Source: Paraburkholderia kirstenboschensis
Lineage (GTDB): Bacteria; Pseudomonadota; Gammaproteobacteria; Burkholderiales; Burkholderiaceae
Assembly: GCF_904848585.1 (NCBI RefSeq)
Contig: NZ_CAJHCR010000002.1
Coordinates: forward strand, 124,001 to 188,000
Direction: 5' to 3'
DNA: 64,000 bases
In this document: in pieces, positions 16,509-25,022 of the stretch
Layout of the letters: each line of letters begins with the position of its first letter
Numbering within the stretch: position 1 is the first letter of the stretch
The notes under the pieces: generated by a model
Database searches by the model: none
Told to the model about the DNA's origin: nothing
Seen by the model: only the letters and a program-made list of their open reading frames with translations
Translations under genes and position numbers: made by a program

Positions 16509-18896
16509 TCAGTCTCCGTACGGTATCCAGATGTTCTTCACCTGCACGGCCTGACGCAGGAACGCCACGCCCTCGCTCGCACGGTCGAACCAGTCGAACT
16601 GGCGGCCGTAGTCGGTGAAGGTGCGCTTCAGGTTGCCGACCGACTCACGCTCGATCAGCGTCGCATCCGCCGCGCTGCCGAAGGACCATACCGCGTCCAC
16701 GTCGTCGTGCCGGGCGAGCGCCGGCAGCAGCGCTTCCCGTTTGCCCGTGACGATGTTCACTACGCCGCCGGGCACGTCGGACGTCTCGACGACCTGATAA
16801 AAGTCCGTCACCGCGAGCGGACACACCTCGCCCGGCAGCACCACCACGCGATTGCCCATTGCCAGCGCCGGCGCCACGAGCGAAACGAAAGCAAGCAACG
16901 GCGCCTCGTCCGGACAGGCGATGCCGATCACGCCGAGCGGCTCGTGCATGGCCAGCGCGACACCTCGCAGCGGCGGCGTATGCACCGCGCCATCGAATTT
17001 GTCGGCCCACGCCGCGTAGGTGAACAGACGCGTGACCGACGCTTGCACCTCCGCGTGCGCCGCGGCATCCGTCGCCCCGTTTCGCACGGCCAGTTGATGC
17101 GCGAATTCATCCGCACGCACCGCCAGATTCTCTGCAAGATAGAACAGCACCTGCGCACGGTTATGCGTGCTCGCCTGCGACCACTTTTGCGCCGCTCGCG
17201 CCGCTTGCACCGCGTTGCGAATGTCCTTGCGATTGCCTTCGCCCACTTCGCCGACCGGCGTTCCATCCGGCGCATGAACCGGCAACGAATAGCCGCTGTC
17301 CGGACGCACCTGCTTGCCGCCGATAAAGAGCTTGGCCGTGCGGTCGATCAACGCAAGGTTCGACACCTGACGATCGTCGCTCGCGTTCATCGCCGCGCTA
17401 ACCGGCTGGCGCTTCGGAAGATTGAGCCACGCACGCGGTTTCAGATATTCGTGAATGCCCTCACGTCCGCCCTCGCGTCCATAGCCCGATTCGCGATAGC
17501 CGCCGAAACCGACCGCCGCGTCGAACAGGTTCGTCGCGTTGACCCACACGACACCCGACGCAAGCCGCGGCGCGACGTCGAGCGCGCGGCCGATCGTCTC
17601 GCTCCACACGCTCGCCGCGAGTCCATAGCGTGAATTGTTCGCGAGCGCGATGGCCTCGTCGGGCGTGCGAAAGCTCATCGTAACGAGCACCGGGCCGAAG
17701 ATCTCTTCCTGTGCGAGTGTCGATGCCGGCGCAACGTTAGTGACGAGCGTCGGCGGATAAAAGCAGCCGTTGGCGGGCAACGCGGTATCCGATGCCTGCC
17801 AGATCGCGCAGCCCTCGCGCCGCCCGGTTTCGACGAGCGAGCGAATCCGCTCCAGTTGCACCGGATCGACGATCGCGCCCATGTCGATGCTCTTGTCGAG
17901 CGACGGCCCCACACGCAGCGTCTCCATGCGGCGCTTGAGCTTTGCGATGAAGCGCGCCTCGATGCCTTCCTGCACCAGCAAGCGGGAGCCCGCGCAGCAG
18001 ACTTGCCCCTGGTTGAACCAGATGGCGTCGACAACGCCCTCGACCGCGCCGTCCAGGTCTGCGTCGTCGAATACGATGAACGGCGACTTGCCGCCGAGTT
18101 CGAGCGTCAGCGATTTGCCCGAGCCCGCCGTGACCGAGCGGATCAGCTTGCCAACCTCGGTCGAACCGGTGAACGCAATCTTGTCGACTTGCGGATGCTC
18201 GACCAACGCGGCACCCGTCGAGCCGTCGCCGGTGACGACATTCAGCACGCCTGCTGGCAGACCGGCCCGATGCGCGAGTTCAGCGAACAACAGCGCGGTC
18301 AGCGGCGTGTATTCGGCCGGCTTCAACACGACGCAGTTGCCTGTTGCGATAGCGGGTGCGATCTTCCATGCGAGCATCAGCAGCGGAAAATTCCACGGCA
18401 CGATCTGGCCGATCACGCCAAGCGGCGCATGGTCCGCGAACTCGCTGTCCTGCAACTGCGCCCAGCCCGCGTGATGCAGGAAGTGACGCGCGACGAGCGG
18501 CACGTCGAGGTCGCGCGTCTCGCGTATCGGCTTGCCGTTATCGAGCGCTTCTAGCACCGCAAAGAGCCGGCTATGCCGCTGCACCATACGAGCGAGCGCA
18601 TACAGATGCCGCGCGCGCCCCGTGCCGCCCAGCGCGAGCCAGCCCTGCTGCGCCGCGCGCGCGGCGGCTACCGCGGCGTCGATATCGGCCGCGTCGCCTT
18701 GTGCAATATCGGCGAGTCGCTCGCCGCTTGCGGGCGCATGCGAGACGAACTGCGCGCCGCTCGCCGGCGCATGCCACGCGCCGCCAATGAAATGCCCGAA
18801 GCGCGCGTCATGTTGCGCGAGCCATTGGCGCGCGGGCTGATCGTCCTCGGGTGCGGGACCGTAATCCATCGAAGAAAAATACTCCGCTACGCTCAT
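16509..18896 (-). CDS. Aldehyde dehydrogenase with a second, truncated ALDH domain
   Basis: A 795-residue protein, against about 490 for a single ALDH. Residues 30-490 are a full NAD(P)-dependent aldehyde dehydrogenase: PWNFPLLMLAWKIAPAIATGN, FTGSTEVGKLIRS, the LELGGKSPFIVFDDAD glutamate motif and the nucleophile Cys in FNQGQVCCAGSRL. From about 510 to 795 a second ALDH NAD-binding half follows (GIACPDEAPLLAFVSLVAPALAMGNRVVVLPGE, VWSFGS for FTGS), but it ends before a catalytic Cys region, so it is probably structural. Downstream of deoC by 12 bases, it most likely oxidises the acetaldehyde released by DeoC to acetate. Oxidation of deoxyribose itself is the alternative. Confidence 0.87.
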   Translation of the reverse strand: MSVAEYFSSMDYGPAPEDDQPARQWLAQHDARFGHFIGGAWHAPASGAQFVSHAPASGERLADIAQGDAADIDAAVAAARAAQQGWLALGGTGRARHLYALARMVQRHSRLFAVLEALDNGKPIRETRDLDVPLVARHFLHHAGWAQLQDSEFADHAPLGVIGQIVPWNFPLLMLAWKIAPAIATGNCVVLKPAEYTPLTALLFAELAHRAGLPAGVLNVVTGDGSTGAALVEHPQVDKIAFTGSTEVGKLIRSVTAGSGKSLTLELGGKSPFIVFDDADLDGAVEGVVDAIWFNQGQVCCAGSRLLVQEGIEARFIAKLKRRMETLRVGPSLDKSIDMGAIVDPVQLERIRSLVETGRREGCAIWQASDTALPANGCFYPPTLVTNVAPASTLAQEEIFGPVLVTMSFRTPDEAIALANNSRYGLAASVWSETIGRALDVAPRLASGVVWVNATNLFDAAVGFGGYRESGYGREGGREGIHEYLKPRAWLNLPKRQPVSAAMNASDDRQVSNLALIDRTAKLFIGGKQVRPDSGYSLPVHAPDGTPVGEVGEGNRKDIRNAVQAARAAQKWSQASTHNRAQVLFYLAENLAVRADEFAHQLAVRNGATDAAAHAEVQASVTRLFTYAAWADKFDGAVHTPPLRGVALAMHEPLGVIGIACPDEAPLLAFVSLVAPALAMGNRVVVLPGEVCPLAVTDFYQVVETSDVPGGVVNIVTGKREALLPALARHDDVDAVWSFGSAADATLIERESVGNLKRTFTDYGRQFDWFDRASEGVAFLRQAVQVKNIWIPYGD

Positions 18897-18908
18897 GGTT
18901 GGTCTGCT

Positions 18909-19919
18909 TCAGGCTACGGGGTGACGGTTGAAAGCGGAATAACGGCCGCTCACGTGATGTTCGAGTTGCCGTTCGATGTCGGCGAGCAGGCTCGACGCGC
19001 CGATGCGAAAGAGCTCCGGTTCGAGCCACGCACGGCCGAGTTCTTCCTTCATCAGAATCTGATAGGACAGCACCGACTTCGCGGTCGACACGCCGCCCGC
19101 AGGCTTGAAACCGATCGGCACGCCGGTGCGCTCGTGGTATTCGCGGATCATGCGCACCATGACGAGCGACACGTCGAGCGTCGCGTTCACGCCCTCCTTG
19201 CCGGTGGATGTCTTGATGAAGTCGGCGCCGGCCATCATGCAGACCATCGACGCGCGAGCGATGTTCGATAGCGTGCGAATGTCGCCGGTCGCGAGAATGG
19301 CCTTCAGGTGCGCGGGGCCGCAGGCCGCGCGAAATTCACGCACTTCGTCGTAAAGCGCCTGCCAGTTGCCGGTGAGAACATGTTCACGCGTGACGACGAT
19401 GTCGATCTCCGCCGCGCCGTCCGCAACCGACGCCTCGATCTCCTTCAGCTTCAGCGGATGCGGAATCAGTCCGGCCGGAAAGCCGGTCGACACCGCCGCG
19501 ACTGGAATGCCGCTGCCTTTTAGTGCATCTACGGCCGCGCCGACAAAGCGGTGGTACACGCACACCGCGCCGGTCGTGATGCGCTGCGGCGTCATGCCGA
19601 GGGCTTCGAGAAGGTCCGCGCGAACGGGCTGGCGCGCTTTCGCACATAGGCGCCGCACACGGCCTTCGGTGTCGTCGCCGCTGAGTGTCGTGAGGTCGAT
19701 GCAGGTGACGGCCTTGAGCAGCCAGGCCGCCTGCGCCTCTTTCTTGACGGTGCGGCGCGTGGCGAGCGTCGCCGTGCGGCGCTCGACCGCCGACTGGTTG
19801 ATGCGCAGACCGTCGAGCCATGACGCGTCGAACGGCATGCCCGGGTTGCGCACCGGATGAACGAGCGGCCCGCCGCGCAATGCGACGACCGATGACGACG
19901 ACGAGAAAGGATCAGGCAT
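18909..19919 (-). CDS. deoC: Deoxyribose-phosphate aldolase
   Basis: Class I aldolase cleaving 2-deoxyribose-5-phosphate to glyceraldehyde-3-phosphate and acetaldehyde. The Schiff-base lysine lies in ADFIKTSTGKEG (K236 from the chosen start), the second active-site lysine in GFKPAGG (K272) and the catalytic Asp in AEIDIVV (D173), so all three key residues are present. At 336 residues it is longer than E. coli DeoC (about 260) and resembles the long form with an extended N-terminus. I start at the ATG at 19919 because the 24 upstream codons are atypical. It is the first gene of the minus-strand operon, so its promoter region is shared with the divergent ABC transporter. Confidence 0.9.
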   Translation of the reverse strand: MPDPFSSSSSVVALRGGPLVHPVRNPGMPFDASWLDGLRINQSAVERRTATLATRRTVKKEAQAAWLLKAVTCIDLTTLSGDDTEGRVRRLCAKARQPVRADLLEALGMTPQRITTGAVCVYHRFVGAAVDALKGSGIPVAAVSTGFPAGLIPHPLKLKEIEASVADGAAEIDIVVTREHVLTGNWQALYDEVREFRAACGPAHLKAILATGDIRTLSNIARASMVCMMAGADFIKTSTGKEGVNATLDVSLVMVRMIREYHERTGVPIGFKPAGGVSTAKSVLSYQILMKEELGRAWLEPELFRIGASSLLADIERQLEHHVSGRYSAFNRHPVA

Positions 19920-20168
19920 GAGACGTCCGGGATTTTGATGCACGGCACAACGGCTGGCCGGCGAATGACTCGTGGCTATCCTACCTCGCATGACAGGATT
20001 ATCACAAGCCCTACGCGTGAATCATCACATTTTGACAGTCTTGCATAGCATGCAGCCGCAAATGTTATTGACGCACCAAATCCATGATGCGAAGATCACA
20101 ACACAGGTAGTGCGCATCGCGGCAGACACAAATAGAAATTCGTTGCGCCGACGCAGGAGACAAGCCAG
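19920..20168. promoter_or_regulatory. Divergent promoter region between the deoC operon and the second ABC importer
   Basis: On the minus strand TGT-GATAAT (extended -10, hexamer at 19998-20003) would start a transcript about 70 bases before deoC. On the plus strand a perfect TTGACA lies at 20032-20037, without a convincing -10 at 17 bp. ATCACA occurs three times (20001, 20024, 20095), a possible operator element for the DeoR-type regulator. The promoter reading is from consensus only. Confidence 0.4.
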
Positions 20169-21812
20169 ATGAGTGAACCGGTCGCGCTCGCTTCATCGCC
20201 CCGCACGCCATTGATCCGCGTTGCCGGCGTCACCAAGCGGTTTGGCGGCGTACAGGCACTGCGCCGCGTCGATCTCGAAGTCCTGCCCGGAGAAGTCCAC
20301 GCACTGCTGGGCGAAAACGGAGCGGGCAAATCCACGTTGATCAAGATCCTCAGCGGCGTCCATGCGTACGACGAGGGCGTCATTGAGATCGGCGGGGAGC
20401 GGGTCGTGTTCGACTCGCCTGCGCAATCGCGTGAGGCCGGAGTGGCGGTCGTCTATCAGGACCTGAGCCTCGTTGAATCGCTGTCGGTCGGCGCAAATCT
20501 CATGCTCGGGCGCGAGCCTCGCACCCGCCTGGGATTCGTCAAAAATCGCCAGTTGATGGCCACGGTAAGCGCATTTCTCACGTCACACGGCATTCCGCTC
20601 GATCCGCGCACGCCGGTCGGCGCCCTGCCCTTTGCGTACCGGCAGATGACCGAAATCTGCAAAGCCTTGATGGGCGACGTGCGCGTGCTGATTCTGGATG
20701 AGCCCACCTCTGCGCTGAGCGGCGGTGAGGAACAGATTCTGTTCGACGCGATTCGCACGGTCACGGCGCGCGGCGTCGGCGTGATCTACGTCACACATCG
20801 GCTGAATGAAGTGTTCCGTATCGCGCAGCGTGTCACGGTGTTTCGCGACGGCGCAAATGCCGGCATGTTTTCGGTCGCGGAAACGGACATGAAGCGCCTC
20901 GTCGCGGCAATCGTCGGGCCGAAGCATGCCGCTTTGCAGGCAAAAGCAAACGCCGTCGAAGGCACCGGTGGGCCGGCCGACACGGCTACGTCTCTACCTG
21001 CTTCAGCGGCGGCGAGTGCTTCGAGTACATCTGCGCTGAACATGTCCTGCGTTTGCAACGACCGTCTGCACGACGTCGATCTGAACGTCGAACAAGGTGA
21101 GATACACGGCCTCGCGGGTCTGATCGGCAGCGGACGCACCGAGATCCTGCAAACCATCTTTGGGCTTCGCGCAGTCGAGAGCGGCACCATTGCGATCGGC
21201 GGCAAAGCGCGTTCCCAGTTGAAGCCCGCCGACGCGATCAAGCTCGGCGTCGCCCTCGTACCCGAGGACCGTCATCTGGAAGGTCTGGTTCTCGATCATT
21301 CGATCGAACGCAATCTCACCTTGCCACGCCTGCCTCAGTTTTCCCGCTGGGGTTGGTTGCGCAGCCAGGCCGCGGTATCGCAGGCAAAGACCGCGATGCA
21401 GGAGTTGTCCGTCAAGGCGCCAGGCGCTTCGACGCCGGTCAGGTTCCTGTCCGGCGGCAATCAGCAGAAAGTGGTGTTCGCCAAATGGAACCATCCGCGG
21501 CCGAGGCTCCTTCTTCTCGACGAACCGACGGTCGGTGTCGACGTCGGCGCGAGAGAGGAAATCTACGGCGTGATACATCAGGCCGCGCGGGACGGCACGG
21601 GCGTGCTCGTCGTGTCGTCGGATCTCGATGAACTGCTGCGCTTGTGCAACCGCATTTCGATCGTCGCAGACGGACGTATTGTTAACACCGTGGCGCGCGC
21701 TTCGCTAGCGAATGCCGAGGCGCTGCATCACCTGCTGCAACTTTCCCGTTCATCCATCGAGTCTCGCGAAGGGACTCCCCACGGGGCTCACCACGGGGCT
21801 CAAGCAACATGA
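20169..21812 (+). CDS. Sugar ABC transporter ATP-binding protein (second importer)
   Basis: A 547-residue RbsA-like ATPase with two fused nucleotide-binding domains. The first has Walker A GENGAGKST (about 48-56) and Walker B VLILDEPTSAL. The second has a degenerate P-loop GLIGSGRTE, signature LSGGNQQKVVFAKW and Walker B LLLLDEPTVGVDVG. A low-complexity Ala/Ser/Thr stretch of about 40 residues (around 255-295) links the domains and makes the protein longer than usual. Transcribed divergently from deoC, it overlaps the permease gene by ATGA, so the two are translationally coupled. Confidence 0.9.
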   Translation: MSEPVALASSPRTPLIRVAGVTKRFGGVQALRRVDLEVLPGEVHALLGENGAGKSTLIKILSGVHAYDEGVIEIGGERVVFDSPAQSREAGVAVVYQDLSLVESLSVGANLMLGREPRTRLGFVKNRQLMATVSAFLTSHGIPLDPRTPVGALPFAYRQMTEICKALMGDVRVLILDEPTSALSGGEEQILFDAIRTVTARGVGVIYVTHRLNEVFRIAQRVTVFRDGANAGMFSVAETDMKRLVAAIVGPKHAALQAKANAVEGTGGPADTATSLPASAAASASSTSALNMSCVCNDRLHDVDLNVEQGEIHGLAGLIGSGRTEILQTIFGLRAVESGTIAIGGKARSQLKPADAIKLGVALVPEDRHLEGLVLDHSIERNLTLPRLPQFSRWGWLRSQAAVSQAKTAMQELSVKAPGASTPVRFLSGGNQQKVVFAKWNHPRPRLLLLDEPTVGVDVGAREEIYGVIHQAARDGTGVLVVSSDLDELLRLCNRISIVADGRIVNTVARASLANAEALHHLLQLSRSSIESREGTPHGAHHGAQAT

Positions 21813-22810
21813 ACGACTCCGCTTCGCCGCTGACGGCTGAACGGCAGGCCGCGTCGGCGCCGCGCAGCCGCGCGCGACGTATCGCGCAACTGCTGCTGCA
21901 AGGCGACCGGCCGTATGCGCTTTATATCGCCTTCGCGGTGTTGCTGGTGGTATTCAGCTTCGCCTCGCCGTGGTTTCTCTCGGTCGACAACTTTCTGAAC
22001 ATCGGCCGGCAGACCGCGCTGGTGTCGATCATCGCCATCGGCATGACGTTCGTGATCATCGCGCGGCAGATCGACTTGTCGGTCGGGTCGTCGCTCGCGT
22101 TATCCGGCATGTCCGCCGCGCTCGCGATGGCGTATATCGGCGATCACTGGCTGATCGGTGCGGTGGCCGGCATCGGCACGGGCGCGCTGGTCGGCGCGAT
22201 CAACGGACTCGTGACCACGCGGCTCAATATTCCCTCCTTTCTCGTGACGCTGGGTTCGTTAAGCGCCGCGCGCGGACTCGCACTGCTCGTCACGACCACC
22301 AAGCCGGTCATCATCACCAACGACTCGTTCATCGCGATCTTCGGCGAAGGCGACATTGCGGGCGTGCCGGTGCCCATCATCTGGACGGTGCTCGCCGTCA
22401 TCGCCGGCATTCTGCTGCTGCATTACAGCGTGTTCGGCCGGCAGGTGTACGCGGCCGGTGGCAATCCGACGGCCGCGCGCTACTCGGGCATCGACATCCG
22501 CCGCGTGACTACCCTCGCGTTCATTCTCACCGGCGTGCTGGCCGGACTTGCCGCGCTGGTGCTGTCCGCCCGCTCGCATGCGGCGCGGCCCGACGTCGTG
22601 CAAGGACTCGAGCTCGACGTGATCGCCTCCGTCACGCTCGGCGGATGCAGCCTGTTCGGCGGGCGCGGTTTCGTGCTCGGCACGCTGCTCGGCAGTCTCA
22701 TCATCGGCACGCTGAACAACGGGCTCGTGCTGCTTGGCGTGAGTTCGTCGCTGCAGCTCGTCATCAAGGGAATCATCATCGTTGCAGCAGTCGCATTTAC
22801 GAAGAAGTGA
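21809..22810 (+). CDS. Sugar ABC transporter permease (second importer)
   Basis: A 333-residue BPD_transp_2 inner-membrane permease of the RbsC family. It shows the conserved IGMTFVIIARQIDLSVGSSLALSGM (TM2-TM3), the cytoplasmic GGNPTAARYSGIDIRRVTTLAFILTG loop that contacts the ATPase, and a GLELDVIASVTLGGCSLFGGRG motif. Unlike the minus-strand importer this system has a single permease gene, so the channel is probably a homodimer. It overlaps the ATPase gene by four bases, and the binding-protein gene follows after 119 bases. Confidence 0.9.
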   Translation: MNDSASPLTAERQAASAPRSRARRIAQLLLQGDRPYALYIAFAVLLVVFSFASPWFLSVDNFLNIGRQTALVSIIAIGMTFVIIARQIDLSVGSSLALSGMSAALAMAYIGDHWLIGAVAGIGTGALVGAINGLVTTRLNIPSFLVTLGSLSAARGLALLVTTTKPVIITNDSFIAIFGEGDIAGVPVPIIWTVLAVIAGILLLHYSVFGRQVYAAGGNPTAARYSGIDIRRVTTLAFILTGVLAGLAALVLSARSHAARPDVVQGLELDVIASVTLGGCSLFGGRGFVLGTLLGSLIIGTLNNGLVLLGVSSSLQLVIKGIIIVAAVAFTKK

Positions 22811-22929
22811 CGAGGCACGCCGATCACTCGTGAAACGCGGACCCCGGCGCGAACCGCGCGTGAGGTTCCCCGACCGGCAGGAGACTTAATCCCGACTCAA
22901 TACAGACGTAAAGACCAACGGAGGAGAAC

Positions 22930-24105
22930 ATGAAACATTGTCATGGCTCGACAACCCGGGCGGCACGTGGCGTGAGTTCGTCAGTGGCGTCCGTCGTGGC
23001 TGTCAGCGCCGCACTGGCCGCCGCACTGGCTTGCGCCAGCGCCGGCGCGCAATGCGTGAGCAGCCTGCAGGCGGGATCGATCGGACCGAAGTCGATTGTC
23101 GGCCAGGGACCGAACGGCGAGAAAGCCGCTTCGGTCGACGCCGTCCAGCTCACCGCCGCCGAGGCCGCCAAAGTGAAAGCGGGCAAATTCAAGGTCGGCA
23201 TTTCGATGCAGACCATGAACCTCGACTGGTCGCAATTGCAGGTGCAAGGCATTACCGACACGCTGAAGAAATACGACGTCGACGTGATCGGCACTGCGTC
23301 GGCCGAGTACCAGGTCGACAAGCAGATCGCGGATATCGAGAACACGATCCAGCGTCATCCCGACGGCATCATCTCGATTCCGGTCGACGGCACAGCGACC
23401 GCTGCGACATACAAGAAGGTCTCCGCCGCCGGCATCAAGCTCGTGTTCATGGACAACGTGCCGACCGGGCTGAAGCATCCTGAGCAATACGCGTCGATGA
23501 TTTCCGCCGATAGCGAAGGCAACGGCCAGATCGCAGCCAAAGTGCTCGCCTCGTGCGTGCCGCAGGGCGCGACCATCGGGCTCGTCAATTTCGGCGTCGA
23601 CTACTTCAGCACGAAGGAGCGCACGAAGGCAGTCAACGAATGGATGAAGAAGAACCGTCCGGACATCAAGATCAAGCAGGTCGACTTCACGGACCCGTCG
23701 AAGGTCGGACAGATTGCAGGCGACTTCCTGACCGGGAACCCCGACGTCAAGGGACTCTTCGCCGTGTGGGATCAACCGGCGCTCGACACGTTGACTTCGA
23801 TGCGCGCGCAAGGCGTGAACATTCCCGTCACCACCGTCGATCTGGGTCTTCAGTCGGCAATCGAGATCGCCAAGGGCGGACCGCTCAAGGCGACCGGCTC
23901 GCAGCGTCCGTACGATCAGGGCGTGGCCGAAGCAATGGCGATGATGAAAGCGCTGATCGGACAGACGCCGCCTGCATGGATCGGCGTGCAGTCTTTGCCC
24001 GTGGTTCAATCGACGGTGCTCGAAGCCTACAAGACGGTGTTCAAGAAAGACCCGCCGCCGCAGCTCGCGGATGCGTGCAAGAAAGCTAAGCCGGCCTGCG
24101 GATAA
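22930..24105 (+). CDS. Periplasmic sugar-binding protein (second importer)
   Basis: A 391-residue periplasmic binding protein (Peripla_BP_4 type) with a long signal region: basic N-terminus, hydrophobic Ala-rich segment and cleavage near ASAGA at about residue 40. The body has KVGISMQTMNLDWSQLQVQGI, QIADIENTIQRHPDGIISIPVDG and the hinge-region KGLFAVWDQPALDTL. The C-terminus is Lys/Pro-rich with two Cys residues (ADACKKAKPACG) that could form a disulfide. A strong GGAGGAG ribosome site precedes the ATG. The ligand is unknown; location beside deoC suggests a sugar or nucleoside related to deoxyribose. Confidence 0.88.
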   Translation: MKHCHGSTTRAARGVSSSVASVVAVSAALAAALACASAGAQCVSSLQAGSIGPKSIVGQGPNGEKAASVDAVQLTAAEAAKVKAGKFKVGISMQTMNLDWSQLQVQGITDTLKKYDVDVIGTASAEYQVDKQIADIENTIQRHPDGIISIPVDGTATAATYKKVSAAGIKLVFMDNVPTGLKHPEQYASMISADSEGNGQIAAKVLASCVPQGATIGLVNFGVDYFSTKERTKAVNEWMKKNRPDIKIKQVDFTDPSKVGQIAGDFLTGNPDVKGLFAVWDQPALDTLTSMRAQGVNIPVTTVDLGLQSAIEIAKGGPLKATGSQRPYDQGVAEAMAMMKALIGQTPPAWIGVQSLPVVQSTVLEAYKTVFKKDPPPQLADACKKAKPACG

Positions 24106-24122
24106 GCTTGCGGTCAGCGCGT

Positions 24123-24156
24123 CACATGGTCGCCCGCGAGGTTGGGCGATCATGTG
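24123..24156 (+). terminator. Hairpin after the second importer operon
   Basis: CACATGGTCGCCC (24123-24135) pairs with GGGCGATCATGTG (24144-24156) over 13 bp with one G-U pair and an 8-nt loop, 18 bases after the binding-protein stop. The stem is strong; no T tract follows, so it may be a processing or stabilising hairpin instead. Confidence 0.55.
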
Positions 24157-24226
24157 CAGGAGCGTGCGGAACGGGCCGCGCCTTCACCACTGCAGACATG
24201 GCCTGGCTGATTCGTTTAACGGAACA

Positions 24227-24886
24227 TCAATGCCGCCACGACCCATGCGGCAATTCCACATCTCGCTGAGCGGCCGCGAGGCCCGCGACCATGCCCGCCC
24301 GGTCATGCGCGATGCAGTACACCGGTTTCGCGCGTTCGAAGCGCCAGCTGTCCGCGAGCGGGCCCGCATCGACGGGATCAAAGCCGAACTGATCCATCAA
24401 CTCGCTCACGACGCGTTTAGCCTGCTCGTCTTCGGCGGCTAGCGGCAACGCGCGGCGATTCGGTGTGCCGGGCGCCGCGCCGGCCGTTTCGAGGTCTTTC
24501 GCGAGAATCGCATTGAACGCCTTCACCACTCTCGCGCCGGGCAGCGCGGCGGCGAGCAGCTGGCTCGTCGTCGTAACACCGTTCTCCAGTGCTTCGATCG
24601 GACCGTCGCGGTCCGGATAGTGATTGCAGGTATCGATGACGATCTTGCCGTCGAGCGCCGCAACCGGCAGCCGATCGATCTGCCCGAACGGCACGGACAC
24701 CACGACGACGTCGCCGAACTTCGCCGCTTCCTGTGCGGTGCCCGTCGCGCAGCCGAGCGCCGCCGCCGTGCTGATCAAGGTGTTCGGATCGCGCGAGTTG
24801 GCGATCATCACTTCGTGGCCGTGACGCTGTGCGACGGTCGCCAGCGCGCGGCCGAGAAAGCCCGCGCCGAGAATGCCTATCTTCAT
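24227..24886 (-). CDS. NADP-binding reductase (F420-dependent NADP reductase/YrdA-like)
   Basis: A 219-residue NAD(P)-binding protein that begins directly at the Rossmann nucleotide loop MKIGILGAGFLGRALA (GxGxxG). ANSRDP after strand 2 is a typical NADP(H)-binding segment, since the Ser-Arg pair contacts the 2'-phosphate. The family is that of F420-dependent NADP reductases and pyrroline-carboxylate-reductase-like proteins; many bacterial members act without F420. I start at the ATG at 24886 because upstream residues do not fit the fold. It is divergent from a LysR gene (136 bases), the usual arrangement of a LysR regulator and its target. Confidence 0.8.
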   Translation of the reverse strand: MKIGILGAGFLGRALATVAQRHGHEVMIANSRDPNTLISTAAALGCATGTAQEAAKFGDVVVVSVPFGQIDRLPVAALDGKIVIDTCNHYPDRDGPIEALENGVTTTSQLLAAALPGARVVKAFNAILAKDLETAGAAPGTPNRRALPLAAEDEQAKRVVSELMDQFGFDPVDAGPLADSWRFERAKPVYCIAHDRAGMVAGLAAAQRDVELPHGSWRH

Positions 24887-25022
24887 GTTCCACACTCCAT
24901 GCATGTCTGAGAATCGCTCCGGTGAACACCCGCTCATCGGTGACAGGCACTATGATTCAAAACTCATGCGTGATAAATGCGCAAATAATGGCGAGTGTCG
25001 AAATCAACAGTGGGGAATGTGC

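Noticed and set aside
13194..19919. Reading the minus-strand sugar operon as an autoinducer-2 (lsr) operon
   Set aside because: The importer subunits resemble Lsr proteins, but the kinase is of the PfkB type rather than the FGGY type of LsrK, and the aldolase has the DeoC lysine and length rather than LsrF features. A deoxy-sugar role fits better.
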